Origin: Hericium rajendrae | Taxonomy: Eukaryota; Basidiomycota; Agaricomycetes; Russulales; Hericiaceae | Direction of reading: 5' to 3' | Assembly: GCA_033439255.1 (NCBI GenBank) | Contig: CM065881.1 | Span: 310,001 to 374,000, forward strand | DNA length: 64,000 bases | In this document: positions 1-11,573 of the stretch, piece by piece | Layout of the letters: each line of letters opens with the position of its first letter | Numbering within the stretch: position 1 is the stretch's first letter | Made by a program: the position numbers and the translations under genes | Notes under the pieces: model-generated | Databases searched by the model: none | The model's input: only the letters and a program-made list of their open reading frames with translations | What the model was told of the DNA's origin: nothing

Positions 1-383
1 TGTTCGCGAGGAGTTCCTCGTCAATTTCTTCGATCGAAGTGGCGGGGCAGGTGCGCGGTGCGAGCGCGTCGAATTCGTGGCTGAAGTCCTCGGCGCGACA
101 GAACAAGTGCGTGGGGCACGCGAGCAAGATGGTCGGCGGGCCCAAAACGTCGATAGCAGTCGCGAGGACCGCGACTGCGGTCGTTGCTGAGGCGGATAGC
201 GCGGGGAAGGTGCTCTGCGGTGCGGTAAGCGTGTCTGTGTGGTTGCTGACACGCGATTGCTGCGGGGAGTTGGCGGAAACGTCGCTCGACGTGCTGGTAG
301 GCGTGGTCAACGCGGCTGGGGAGTCTGACTGCTCCGGGCATGAGTCAAGCGCGTGGGCTGCGCGCGGGTGGGGCGTTGCTATG
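1..383 (-). pseudogene. 3' part of an ORF split by element 1 (continues past the left edge)
   Basis: The minus strand stays open from about 390 to base 1 in one frame (residues such as SCPEQSDSPAAL near the junction and TSIEEIDEELLAN near the edge). This frame is the direct in-phase continuation of the ORF that starts at 25548 on the other side of the transposon. Removing 384-25222 and one 9-bp duplication joins PVAIAT to PHPRAAHAL without a shift. The protein is rich in Ala, Ser, Thr and Pro and I do not recognise it. A capsid-like (gag) protein of an LTR retrotransposon is possible, given the leader-like sequence beyond 25548, but no domain proves it. Confidence 0.6.
375..383. repeat. Left target-site duplication of element 1
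   Basis: GTTGCTATG at 375-383 is repeated exactly at 25223-25231, immediately outside the two inverted arms. A 9-bp direct repeat (8 bp if one flanking base matches by chance) fits a DDE transposase insertion. The host reading frame is restored if one copy is removed, which supports these boundaries. Confidence 0.75.
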
Positions 384-2526
384 AGTATGTTCAGTCACTT
401 AGTGCATTGAGGTAATGCCAGGCGAGCTTGACAAAGTGCCATTGTTGAATGGTCATCCCGCGCCGGCCCGTCGGTCACAATGTAGCAGTTACTCAATGAC
501 AGGCCTGCTCCCCTTATGTACCAATAAGTCATTGTCTGGCCTCTGGTCATTTAATCTGTAGTGTCCATTTATCATTGACTGGCCTGGTTCACTATGTACC
601 AATGGGTCATTGTCTGGCCCACTGGATGTGGTGGGAGGTCATTGGCTGGCCCGTGCTCATGAAGTATCTACTATCCATTTCCCATTGACGGGCCTGTAGT
701 ATATACCAATGCATCATTGACGGGCCGGTTCTCTTACAATATCGCTGTACATTCATCATTCACCGGCCTGTCCTCTGACGTCCATTGGATCATTGACCGG
801 CCCATTCCATCCCGCGGGTTGTCAATTGCTCGGCCCGTCCTCCAACGTCCATTGGGTCATTGGCCGGCCAGTCCTTCTATAATACCGCTGTACATTCATC
901 ATTGACTGGCCCGTCCTCCAACGTCCATTGGGTCATTGACAGGCCCATTCCATCCCGCGGGTTGTCAATTGCTCGGCCCGTCTTCCAACATCCATTGGGT
1001 CATTGGCTGGCCAGTCCTTCTATAATACCACTGTACATTCATCATTCACCGGCCCGTCCTCCAACGTCCATTGGGTCATTGACAGGCCCATCCTCTCATA
1101 TCACCACTGTTCATTCATCATTCACCGGCCCGTCCTCCAACGTCCATTGGGTCATTGGCCGGCCGGTCCTCTTACAATACCGCTGTACATTCATCATTGA
1201 CTGGCCCGTCCTCCAACGTCCATTGGGTCATTGACAGGCCCATCCTCTCATATCACCACTGTTCATTCATCATTCACCGGCCCGTCCTCCAACGTCCATT
1301 GGATCATTGACCAGCCCATCCTCTCATATCACCACTGTTCATTCATCATTCACCGGCCCGTCCTCCAACGTCCATTGGGTCATTGACAGGCCCATTCCAT
1401 CCCGTGGGTTGTCAATTGTTCGGCCCGTCCTCCAACATCCATTGGGTCATTGGCCGGCCAGTCCTCTTACAATACCGCTGTACATTCATCATTCACCGGC
1501 CCGTCCTCCAACGTCCATTGGGTCATTGACCGGCCCATCCTCTCACAATTTCTACTATCAATTCCCCATTGACGGGCCTGCAGTATATACAAATGGGTCA
1601 TTGATGGGCCCGTCCTCTTAGAATATACCATTGTACATTCATCATTGACCGGCCCACTCGATCCCGCGGCATCACAATTGCTCGGCCCGTCCTGTACCGT
1701 CCATCGGGTCATTGACGGGCCCGTCCTCTCACAATAACACTGTACATTGGGTCATTGGCCGGCCCGTCCTTGTACAATGTCTCCTGTACATTCATCATTG
1801 ACGGGCCCGTCCTCCACCATCCAATGGGTCATTGGCTGGCCTGTCCTCCTACCATTTTTACCGTTTATTCATCATTGACGGGCCCGTCCTCTACCGTCCA
1901 TTGGATCATTAACGGGCCGGTTCTCTCACAATGTCTACTGTACATTCATCATTCACCGGCCTGTCCTCTGACGTTCATTGGGTCATTGACAGGCCCATTC
2001 CATCCCGCGGGTTGTCAATTGCTCGGCCCGTCCTCCAACGTCCATTGGGTCATTGGCCGGCCGGTCCTTCTATAATACCACTGTACATTCATCATTGACT
2101 GGCCCGTCCTCCAACGTCCATTGGGTCATTGACAGGCCCGTTCCATCCCGCGGGTTGTCAATTGCTCGGCCCGTCCTCCAACATCCATTGGGTCATTGGC
2201 CGGCCGGTCCTCTTACAATACCGCTGTACATTCATCATTCACCGGCCCGTCCTCCAACGTCCATTGGATCATTGACCAGCCCATCCTCTCATAACACCAC
2301 TGTTCATTCATCATTCACCGGCCCGTCCTCCAACGTCCATTGGGTCATTGACAGGCCAGTTCTCTTATAATACCACAGTGCACGCTCGTTACTGGGGTGA
2401 AGGTGGGTGATACCGTGTTAATATATTCCATGAGATACAATGGAATTGCATGAATTTTGGAACCTAATGAGACAAGTGCGACATCATGGAAACATAAATT
2501 AGAACGCAGCAGGCTGCTCCTGGTCC

Positions 2527-2830
2527 GTGGGTAAGGCAGGGACAACCCACCTAGCCGCGGGTAAGGCAGGGACAACCCACCTGCCGCGGATAAGGCAGGG
2601 ACAGCTAAGGCAGGGACAACCCACTTGCCGCCCACCTGCCAAGGCAAGGACAACCCCACCTGCCGCGGGTAAGGCAGGGACAGCCCACCTCCCGCGGGTA
2701 AGGCAGGGACAACCCACTTGCCGCCCACCTGCCAAGGCAGGGACAACCCCACCTGCCGCGGGTAAGGCAGGGACAACCCCACCTGCCGCGGGTAAGGCAG
2801 GGACAACCCACCTCCCGCGGGTAATCAGCC
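2527..2830. repeat. Minisatellite in left arm
   Basis: About ten units of a 27-30 bp repeat with the core GGTAAGGCAGGGACAACCC followed by CACCTGCCGCGG, with some truncated units. The same repeat in inverse orientation forms the much longer array at about 21750-23150. The conceptual peptides from it are low complexity and are not genes. Confidence 0.9.
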
Positions 2831-2904
2831 GCCGCCGGTGATTGATATATCCTGTGAGATACAATGGAATTTAATGAGACAAGTGCGACATGATGGAAAC
2901 ATAC

Positions 2905-3128
2905 CGGCTGACCGGAGTGGATCATGAAGCCGTCGGTGAACTTCACCGACTTGGCACAGGCAGCACAAAGCTTGCCGGAAACAACGACTTCGCAACCCTT
3001 GGCACCGGACTCCATAACGAAGCGGAGCACACCGTAGCATGCACTGCAAGAGGCTCAGATGCTGAACACAACACCCAAATCGATTGAAGCACGCACCGAC
3101 GGATGGCGAGGCCACTAATGAGCTTGTA
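2905..3128 (-). pseudogene. rps3: Captured RPS3 (uS3) gene fragment with an intron
   Basis: Reading the minus strand, 3128-3097 encodes YKLISGLAIRR. A 53-bp GT-AG intron follows (3096-3044), and 3043-2905 encodes [20 protein letters not shown] and on through [14 protein letters not shown]. After a GTATGT donor another intron sequence follows. This is the conserved central region of 40S ribosomal protein S3. The retained intron shows DNA-level capture, not retroposition. A conserved Arg of the family (KLRAARAK) is Cys here, and a second Arg is also Cys. There is no start codon or complete reading frame, so this is a gene fragment. Confidence 0.88.
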
Positions 3129-3654
3129 TAACATATACCCCCACACGCCGCTTCTCTTATAATACCACGGTTCATTCATCATTGACCGGCTCATCCTCTT
3201 ATGTCCAATGGATCATTGGCTGGCCCATTCGATCCCGCGGGTTTTCAGTTGCTCGGCTGGTCCCCTACCGTCCATTGGGTCATTAATGGGACCATCCTCT
3301 TAACAATTTCTACTGGTCATTGGGTCATTGGCCGGCCGGTCCTCTTACAATACCACTGTATATTCATCATTCACCGGTCCATCCTCTGACATCCACTGGG
3401 TCATCACCATGCCGCGGGATCAATTGCAGCGTGATGCCGTGGGATCAATCACAGTGGGGGGTTTCACTGCAGACAAAATTAGTCATTCAAAATATAAACC
3501 AGCTGTATGGTATATAACATATACCCGCACATGTGCGCATTGCATAAAACACTAACTTTAACAATCACAACTGGTATCGCGCACGTGCCTGAATTGTCAT
3601 GTGGTAGGGTTTCGTGGCGAGGTCTACACTTCATCTCCATCCATCACTTTCCAT

Positions 3655-4457
3655 ATGTCAACGAGTCCCTCACCAGACCCCCTTGAAGAGTTCCGCACCC
3701 GCGATATGCAGGAACGAAAACGTCGGGTGGAAAAGTCTCTTGCTGCACTACAGGCATCGGAAGTCGGTGACACTAACCTGAATGTGAAGCAATGGGTACA
3801 GCAATCCATCTTCGCAAAGCCATGTCAATGTGCTAATCACACTATCACCATCGTTTTAGGTAGTACTTGCCAGAGATTTTGGCTTGGTTCAACTGAGCCA
3901 TGATAGCATCCAATGTTCCGATGAAGTCCAACAATCTATTTATCATCACTTCATAGAAGATATGGATCGTTCATGGCATCCTCTCATTCCTGAATCCACC
4001 TCAACCATGACTGCTCGTGCAGCTCGTGCGCACACATCCCGCGGCATTGTTAGCCCAGGACTCACCCACGGCATGCCACCATTGACCGATACACTCCCGC
4101 GGTATAACGCCGCTCTTCTCGAGAGTGAGTTGAAATGTTTCTTGCCAGATCATACACACTAAATTCTCAAATCTACCAAATATCTAGAATGGTTACTATA
4201 CTGTACCTGGCTCTGCACCTCCTGCAGATCTTTTCGAGGAAACAAACAAAGGTTTTTTGGAGGCTTTGAACGAGTCAGAAACAGCCCAACAGGAAGCGCG
4301 CGGTATGCTGCAGAGGGCGTTGGCTGCCGAGGATACCAAGGTGAAGCAGTGGAATAGCGAAATAGGGGCGGCGATGAAGGGTAATCATAGTACACGTGGT
4401 GCCAATGCAGAGGACGTCACCGATGGCAATGATACAGACGGACGTACAAATTCATAG
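3655..4457 (+). CDS. Gene D: small coiled-coil protein of unknown function
   Basis: The start ATG at 3655 opens MSTSPSPDPLEEFRTRD. A first helical, charged exon (residues like RKRRVEKSLAALQAS) is followed by at least two introns. The middle exon reads CSDEVQQSIYHHFIEDMD, and the last exon, ending with TAG at 4457, reads LEALNESETAQQEARGML and is predicted helical. I do not recognise a family. It lies between the left arm and gene E on the same strand. CCGCGG motifs fall in it at about 4040 and 4100. Exact splice sites between 3810 and 4260 are uncertain. Confidence 0.5.
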
Positions 4458-4613
4458 ACCTTTTGTTCTTTAGCCTAAAGCGTTATCCAAATCTGGCAGT
4501 AGTATTCCACAGTCCGATGATCTGATCAATGCCCCTTTCGGTATTTTGTCCACACTTCCGCACCCTCTGTCATCTCGTTCTATTTGACCAAGTTCGCTGG
4601 AAAACAAGCCAAA

Positions 4614-5631
4614 TGCAGAGCCATCCTAGCAACGACGGTTCAGACCAGGATATCAATCCATTGACGGACCAAACCCGCGGCTCAGGTGTGTGCGGAATTG
4701 TCGAGATCCTGGCATTGCTAATCAGTAGTGTAGACAGTAGCTGGCCGACCCTAGACGAATATGGATATGATGAGGAGGAGTGGGATGGACCCCCTCCCCT
4801 AAATCCAGAAGACACGGACTTTCCCCAAGCACCTCCGCATTGCCTCGCACAACAGCTCCTCAACGAGTCTGCTTGGCGCATTCGTGATGCCATCCTATGG
4901 CTGAAAGACAAGGTGGATTACCCAGATTATGATATTATGAAGGATCAGATCTATGCCGGCATAAAGGCAGAATTGGCAAGTGGTGATTGATCTGATTGGA
5001 TTCTGATTGATGCTGAACCCGACTAGGATGCCGCGGGTTTCATCATCGGGTGGGCAGCCTTCCACTGCGAACCCCTCCTAGTCCACGACTATTTAAGGAA
5101 TGCGTACAACACATTCCACATATGCACCAAGGCATACGAGGCCCATAAGACCCCTGTTTCTGTGTCTCATATACCCTTTCAAAGGGGTAAGACTACCCTG
5201 ACCAGAATTTACATGCCATTGTGGTGGATGGAACGTGGGGGGAGTGGCTTTCAAAGAAGCAAGTGAATACCCAGGCAACAGCACTGGATAAGGCTTTCCG
5301 AAAGGGAGGGGTTTCGATACCGCCAAACGTTCTGGACCATCTCATCGTCGCCATCCAGCTGGCTGTGACAGAGGTGAGCCACGACCAATGCTGCTGGACT
5401 CTACTTACTTCTGTATTCATACAGATTCGACGCAATGACCCCATGGTGCAGAACATCGACAGTGCAATTACCCTGACCAAGAACATGATAACCGGTCTGA
5501 AATCAAGGCAGGGTGAAGACGATCAGATGGCAATGGAGATGGGGGCCCTGCTCAAATGGGCCAACATAAGCAAAGCGTATCATGGTATCGAAAACATGGC
5601 GGGCAGCTCTGGGGATATATGTGACAAGTGA
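4614..5631 (+). CDS. Gene E: unknown acidic/helical protein (possibly two genes)
   Basis: An open stretch from ATG 4614 to 4990 encodes an acidic, Pro-containing segment (DEYGYDEEEWDGPPPLNPED) and a helical tail. Coding continues with YLRNAYNTFHICTKAYEAHK near 5090-5160, VVDGTWGEWLSKKQV near 5225, an intron near 5372-5424, and a final exon ending at 5631 (KSRQGEDDQMAMEMGALL). The stop at 4990 can be avoided only by an intron, which would contain the CCGCGG at about 5031. I treat this as one gene with moderate doubt. There is no recognisable domain. It is downstream of gene D on the same strand and converges with the KDZ transposase. Confidence 0.45.
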
Positions 5632-5639
5632 ATATGATA

Positions 5640-5790
5640 GGCAGTGGGATACAGTACCGCGGGGCATGGGATACAGTGCCGCGGGACATGGGATACAGTG
5701 CCACGGGATGTGATACCATGCGGTAGGATATGCTGCCGTGGGATTTAATGCCACGGAATCGCATCAAGGACATAAGTACTGCCTTAGTGA
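5640..5790. repeat. Degenerate CCGCGG-containing tandem repeat
   Basis: GGGATACAGTRCCGCGGG-like units of about 24 bp repeat at least three times, then decay into related words (TGCCACGGGAT, TGCCGTGGGAT, ATGCCACGGAAT). It fills the gap between the convergent genes E and KDZ. The decayed copies differ mainly by C-to-T or G-to-A changes inside the CpG sites, as expected from methylation-linked decay. Confidence 0.7.
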
Positions 5791-5841
5791 CAAATGTATG
5801 CATTGATTTGGACCCGACTCGAACTCAATAACCTGAATATA

Positions 5842-8800
5842 TTACATGCCAAACTGCGATGGAGGATCGTCGCCTCTAACAAGAGCAAATGCAGCTTCTG
5901 CGGTGGTTGCAAATTCTGCCCACATTGCACTCTGACGGGCTGCATATGCCAAGTGACCCAGTTTCCCCTTCCTGTCAGCCCATATCTTCCTAGCATTCCA
6001 GGCTGCTCCACATGTCCTGAACCCGCGGGCAGTCCACTCCATTTCAAATGGAAGCACTACCATTTGCTCCTCCCAGCGATGCAACCGAGCGCGGGCGCGG
6101 AGCCATTGGACACGATGGACTGTAAGACAAGGATGAACAATCGGACATGCAAGAATGATTTTGGCTCACAATCTGCCAGCCATGTAGCCTCAGCGGAGTC
6201 CCCTTTCACATCTACACTCCAGAACCATGGCAGATTTGCATTCCGCAGCCCCCTTGCTGCGGGATCCAATACCGCGGTATGGACCTTGAGCTGTGCCCTC
6301 TCCAGCAGCTGAAGTCGTTTCAGGACCGACGACTTGACTTTCAATGTAACTAATGCCTCTCTTGCCTTCCGATATATGCGGGCCTGCTGTTGTACTGTGT
6401 TTTCGATGGACATGACATCTGCCCAGGCTCGGGTTTTGCCGCGTTGACTGCCAGCATTGCGGACGTCATGTCTGAAAACAAACGCCTTATGTCCCAATGC
6501 TAGACGAAGGCTCTGCAAAGCATCATTTGCTTGGCCCTCCCTCAACTCGGCCTCCTTGGCAACAAGCGAGCGCATCTCCGGCAACGCGCGCAACTCGTCG
6601 TCCAGGCAGGATGGGATTGACAGGGCGACCCTCTCCACTGGGACATACACATTTGTGCCGTCTGCTGCAGCATTCCCTGGAGCATGTTGCTGTTCCGGCT
6701 GCTCGATATCCTCGCCATCTTCACCTACAAGGTCGAAGTCTTCCCCTTCATTTTCAGACAATGGGATGCCACCACCTGTGACATCTGTATCCTGTGGGAG
6801 ATAGTCGCCTGCCGCCCTCTCAAATGTCGAAACCCTGGCCTGGAGACGACGTCTGCGGTCTGCTAGATCATTTTTCTGCTCCGCGGTAAGGTTTTTTCCC
6901 AACTTGCGCAGATGTGCTAGGATAGATAGCCTGCCAGTTCCATTAAAAGAATGAAATGCTGAATGAATAAGGCATTCTTTGGCAAGACTTACTGAGTTTC
7001 CTGAATGCGAAGTCCTAGAGTAATCCATGCCGCGGCACCTTGCCCCTTTTCCTTCTTTCGCTCTCGCTCATTCAATTTGGATAGGATCTCTGCTCTTGAA
7101 GGGGCTGTGTATCCCACGGAAATCAACCCCTTGCCGTGGGAACACGTCGTACCAAGTTACGCGCACCTGTTTTGATTACTGTGTCATATATCGGGACCAT
7201 GACTTCAGGCTTATCGCTGCGCTTATCCTGCGCACGCTGCTCTGCTTTGAGCCACGTGTCCCTATTCTCAGCCCCGACTGTTGCGTCGATATTTTCGAAC
7301 CCAAGACGTGCCTCCGCAATGCCTGCCTTGCCCTCTTTATACTTGCGGGTAAGGTACGATACTGTGCACCATGATCAGGATCAATGATTATTGCTCGGGA
7401 GTGAATGAACCCACCCATCCCTGTCATCTTTTTCCAATTTGAGTCATTCATATGGTCGTCCAGGACCTCTCGGCGATGAGAAGTCGTCATACCAGACGTA
7501 CTGCGAGAAATCTCGTTCAGTGGTGCCCAGAGTGTTTCGACGACTTCCCCATCAAACTGTCTGGCTCCAATGATGTAGTTTGGTGAGAACGACGGGATGC
7601 AAGTATCCTTGTGTCCGTGGACATGGAACAGCCCAATCGCCTTCTTCATTTCCTTCAAACTCGTTGGAAGGTTGAGATATGGACTTCTCTCTACTCGCTC
7701 ATCGAAATGCTTCCACCATTGACAAATGACGTCATAGTATTTCAAGATGATTTCTATCCCTTCAGTATTGTGGTTGATGGCCTGGCACATGGAGTAGTCC
7801 ATGTTCATTTGTCTGGTTGAGGGGGTGCATGAGCCATGCTGCGGGATAGCGATATGGAACCCGCGGGACGCACCTTTCGCCTTTTTGAAAGTCAACAACA
7901 GAATGGGGATAGTAAGCACCATGGCCACAGGCGGTAGCACCGATTCCGGTGTTTTCAATGTTGTGACGATCCGAGTTGACACGGTTTACAGCGCGGTGCT
8001 CATTGCAGGTGGAGCGCTAAAACATGGTCAAGCAACCTTGACCCGCGGCAATGCTGAACCACCCTACCTTGGTGACCTCCAAAGCAACTTTAAGATGTTC
8101 CTGATACTCTTTCCTTCCCACCATGAATCCGGTGCCATCACTGAGCTGGACATCATTCTCTGGCTTTCGCATCTTCACCCCAGTCGAGTCAAAATTGCCA
8201 TCCATGACAAATGTTCTTAAGAAAATCCACCTGACGAGGTATGAATCTGAGAGGAATATTCTTGAGGTGACATGCAGCTTACTTCCGTGGATCTAATTCC
8301 TTCCAATCGTCCGGCAAGTTGAACCCTGGCTGAGGGCATGCTGCACAAAACAGTGCAAATGCACCCGCGGCATCTGGCTTGTCCAAGTCCGTATGGCCAG
8401 CCCCAAACCATTTTCTCAACTTCATATCGCGCCATTCTCTTTCTACTCTGAGAAGCTCTCTGTACCGATTCTGGAGGAATATCTGATCAAAGAAATTTCC
8501 CTCTGATTACAAGAAAGTATGTATCTCACCGGTACACTGGCCGGAAATGCACTGCTCGTGAGCCGACGCAGTTTCGCATAGAAATGCCAGGCTGTGGTCT
8601 TGCATTCTAAATTATCCAGTCGGAAGTCATCCAAAACATGAAACGTGAATGCAGATTGTGGTGCATTGAAGGAGGCTGGGAAGAAGCCCATCCGAAACAG
8701 CTGCTTTGCTGGTGCCTCTGCATCTGGACACTGACACCATACGACTGGCAGCTGATGGACTCCGTTCGAATCGATCAAGCAGAGAATGGGATTGCCTTCA

Positions 8801-9578
8801 TTATCCATGTCCTGCTTGCGGACTGAATCTGTCTGGAAGTGCAGTGTGTTGTCTTCGTTACTCTGGTTCATCTGATCATCCTCCGCATCATCGTCCTCAT
8901 CCTCAACCCGGACTCCATCTCCCTTCCAGCTTCCCGCGGCATGTGGACATGCTTCTCCACCGTGACCAAGGTGGACCCGAACACCAGCTAGACGCAGCCA
9001 TGAAGGTGCAAAAAATTCGCCAGTCCACTTTTCAACGCGATGGAGTGGAAGTGCCAGATGGCGCCGTGCGCAGCATGCTGTGCATTCAAAGGGTCGGCCC
9101 ACACAATCTCCACATTTCCACAGACCTGGGCGTTCCTTGCATGAGATGCACTTGCCATCCGCAGGCCGACATTCATGCTCCAACAGGATATGGAGATAAT
9201 CCTGACGCTCATCAAGCCATTCCCGTAGGAAGTCATGCTGGCCCTATTGTAAAGCCAGTCATGCCGCCGCACTACGTGACTCGATGCCAATTCAATACTT
9301 ACCTTCCTTAATGTATTTGCAAGGGGTACACGATCGGGATCCACATCCGGTATGGTGTCCTCTTTCGGGCCCTCTCCAGATTGCTGACCGGATGCGCCGC
9401 GCAGTGGTGTGCTCCTGGCCCGGCGGGCCGGGTTGCTGGGATTCACATTACGGATTGGAATCGCAACTTGGCGATATCCGCGGGACGTCTCCTTGAGCAC
9501 TAGTGCCACTCGAGCCGGTTGACTTGGATTGCCAAATTCCTTGCGACGAACCCTGGTAGTACTCTTTCTGGTTACCAT
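5842..9578 (-). CDS. KDZ transposase with CxC2 cysteine cluster
   Basis: This is the element's DDE transposase, acting in the nucleus. ATG at 9578 opens MVTRKSTTRVRRKEF; exon 1 ends at 9303 (GTAAGT) and exon 2 starts at 9237 (HDFLREWLDERQD). The CxC2 cluster follows (CISCKERPGLWKCGDC, CTACCARRH, then LPLHRVEKW). Catalytic-core signatures come in order: MDGNF at about 8205 (first Asp), TACGHGAYYPHS, FQKGER spliced to QMNMDYSMC across a short intron at about 7870-7816, YDVICQWWKHF, and ARQFDGEVVETLW carrying the last acidic residues. The C-terminal part has NANLPWFWSVD and, after an intron at about 6170-6120, RVQWLRARARLHRWEEQM to the stop at 5842. This matches the layout of fungal KDZ proteins. 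I see no internal stop inside the exons. It lies 92 bp downstream of the TET/JBP gene. Confidence 0.9.
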
Positions 9579-9670
9579 GAGATTGGGTGAAGATGACTGT
9601 AGAATACAAGAACACGGCAAACCTGCTCGACGAGAACATGTGTAAATTTGATCGATGGTATTCGTAACTC

Positions 9671-11007
9671 TTATCGATGGCAATTATCACCATCTTCATC
9701 AGCTAGACCATCTCTATCCTGCGGCAATAAATCCGAATACTCCCGCAGGTTCATCCAGCCTGGAGAAATAACCTTTGCCCGTTCGTGAACGTTGTCTCTC
9801 AAAAACCACGCATAGCAGATACGCTCTCCGCGGAATGGGCCCACAGCATGGTTCAGGGACTTCCCTGCCACGGCTATGACTGTGCGCCTGGGGTAGTTCA
9901 GGGTCCAATTCAAACCAGGAAGGTTGAATCGGGCCCCGGAGTAGTCTCCAATGGTACACAAGATGTCGTAGCCTCCAGTCAGGCCTTGGCTATCTCTGTG
10001 TGATGGGGTGATGCGATTTGATATGATGGAGACTCCGTTGAATACCGAACTCCATCGATGTGCAACTGAAGCCAAGTGTTCGTCTTCCCTCTGTACGCCA
10101 ATCACGGAAGCCGCGGCACGGTAAAGGTCTGGGTTGACCACTGCTAGAATTGCACTGATAAGAGCCGCGGATTCCGCAATATCTCGGAGCCATTTGAATG
10201 GTTTCGCTGTCATTTTGTTGCGACGTTTTGGGTTCAAATTTGCTGACACCGTCCAATCATCACCTGGCATCTGTACATACGTCAGAACGTAGCCTACGTA
10301 TACGCATATATCCACTGCACATACATCATGACCCTGTGCAAACCATCCTGGAGAGAGGGTGACCGTGCCAGGTGAGAAGCGATGGGTTGCCGCGGGATCA
10401 ATGAAGAGCCCAGCATACTCACGCCATGTTGCCTGGCTGGCGCTGGTAGCGACTTTGAAGTGTTCATTGAGGTGCTCTGTAGCCTCTAGCATCTTCCTCT
10501 GCATGTGGAAATCATAAAAATATTGCATATCGCAACTGAAACTAGGCATACTTCACGCTCCTCTGACAACAAGTCAGGCAAGTACCACAAGAAGGCCTGT
10601 TCCCCGATATCGACCCCGACGCAAGGATTGGTCTGCACTGGGCGGTCAGATAGAGGCGGATAGCGCTTCAAGAATGCAGGGGTGTCCTCAGTCCTCCTCC
10701 GCTCTGCGTAGCGAGCCATGTCCCAATGTACTTGTACTGCCAAGCACGTCAATCAGATGCCGCGGTACGATGCCGTAAACATACCTCTGGTTTCCGCGGC
10801 ATCTGCCAGTTTGTGGGCAATGAAGTCCAACTCGATCAGGACATGGAGAGGTAGTATTGCAGGCCTTCGTACATCGCTAATGCTCGATCCCGCGGCTCCC
10901 CTCTGTGCCAGAACATTTGCAAAGCGGGCAGAAAGATAGTCTGCCATTTCAACCTCGTATGGGCATGCAACCGCTCTGGAATAAGGGATGGGCAGGAGAG
11001 GTGACAT
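9671..11007 (-). CDS. TET/JBP-like 2-oxoglutarate/Fe(II) dioxygenase (TET-1)
   Basis: This is a predicted nucleic-acid-modifying dioxygenase; TET/JBP enzymes oxidise 5-methylcytosine or thymine using Fe(II) and 2-oxoglutarate. ATG 11007 begins MSPLLPIPYSRAVACPYEVE. The first intron (about 10796-10743) contains TACCGCGGCAT, and further introns lie near 10550-10495 and 10330-10260. The catalytic domain fills the last exon: NGVSIISNRITPSHRD has the HxD iron ligands (codons at 10000-9992), GKSLNHAVG the distal His (9850-9848), and GERICYAWFLRDNVH the Arg that binds 2-oxoglutarate. All key residues are present, about 390-400 residues in total. It is on the same strand as the KDZ transposase and ends 92 bp before its ATG. 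Linkage of TET/JBP genes to KDZ elements is known in basidiomycetes. The substrate cannot be told from sequence. Confidence 0.86.
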
Positions 11008-11573
11008 GGCAGGGGCAGGCAGGGTGACAGCAACGACACAGGTTCTATTGATGGTGCGTTCATTAATGATTGCTTATGTTTGGTTCCTACGCGGCTATTG
11101 CTGGGCGTAGATACATCGTGCTGCCTTGCCATCTTTAAATTCATTTTTCGGGGCGGAATGTGTTTTTGTGGGTTTCTTATCACCGCATCTATTGCTGAGG
11201 CATCGAAGCTGTGTTATGCTTTGTATGTAATCATCAAATGGCTGCTGGCACCACTCCGCGGCAGGGACAGCCCTTGCTGCATAGTGCAGTGTCGCTGGAC
11301 TGCATGACTGACGACGTCTCTTGCTCATCGACATTTCAGAGACAAGAATATAAATAGTTTGCTGTGTGCTGTAGATTGAGACCGTTGCCTACTACCTGAC
11401 TGTTGGCCACTGCAACGTCTTGCTGTGCCCCAGACTTACGATAGCTTCACGCTAACCGACCGGGTGATTTAATACCGACGGCATTCGCTTGGGTAAGTGC
11501 TACGTGGTCCTCTCAACAAGTCAACCTACACCCTTACCCTCCCACATCCTCATTCCTACCTCCATCTGACAAA
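11008..11573. promoter_or_regulatory. Divergent intergenic region between TET-1 and gene C
   Basis: A 566-bp gap separates two oppositely directed start codons (11007 minus, 11574 plus), so it must hold both promoters. A CCGCGG lies at about 11257. The stretch just before gene C is C/T-rich, as is usual upstream of fungal start codons. No clear TATA box was recognised. Confidence 0.5.

Larger units (their letters stand above)
384..3420. repeat. Left subterminal arm of element 1
   Basis: From about 480 to 2390 the sequence is an array of degenerate units in which TCATTGACCGGCC or TCATTGGCCGGCC recurs about every 38-40 bp, often followed by CGTCCTCCAACGTCCATTGG. A unique spacer (about 2380-2520), a minisatellite (2527-2830), RPS3 fragments (2905-3128) and a second short block of the same array (3150-3410) follow. 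Most of the arm is present in inverted orientation at 23000-25222. The reverse complement of 1467-1712 matches 24095-24340 so closely that the conceptual peptides are identical. These repeats are likely transposase-binding subterminal repeats (inference). No gene is supported here. Confidence 0.85.

Noticed and set aside
717-2370. Open frames with repeated HHSPARPPTSIG-like peptides in the left arm (and mirror copies at 23.3-24.9 kb)
   Set aside because: They are translations of the GGCC-centred subterminal array. No start context, exon structure or conserved domain.
6457-6804. Plus-strand frames opposite the KDZ transposase and opposite other genes
   Set aside because: Antisense shadows of well-supported minus-strand exons.
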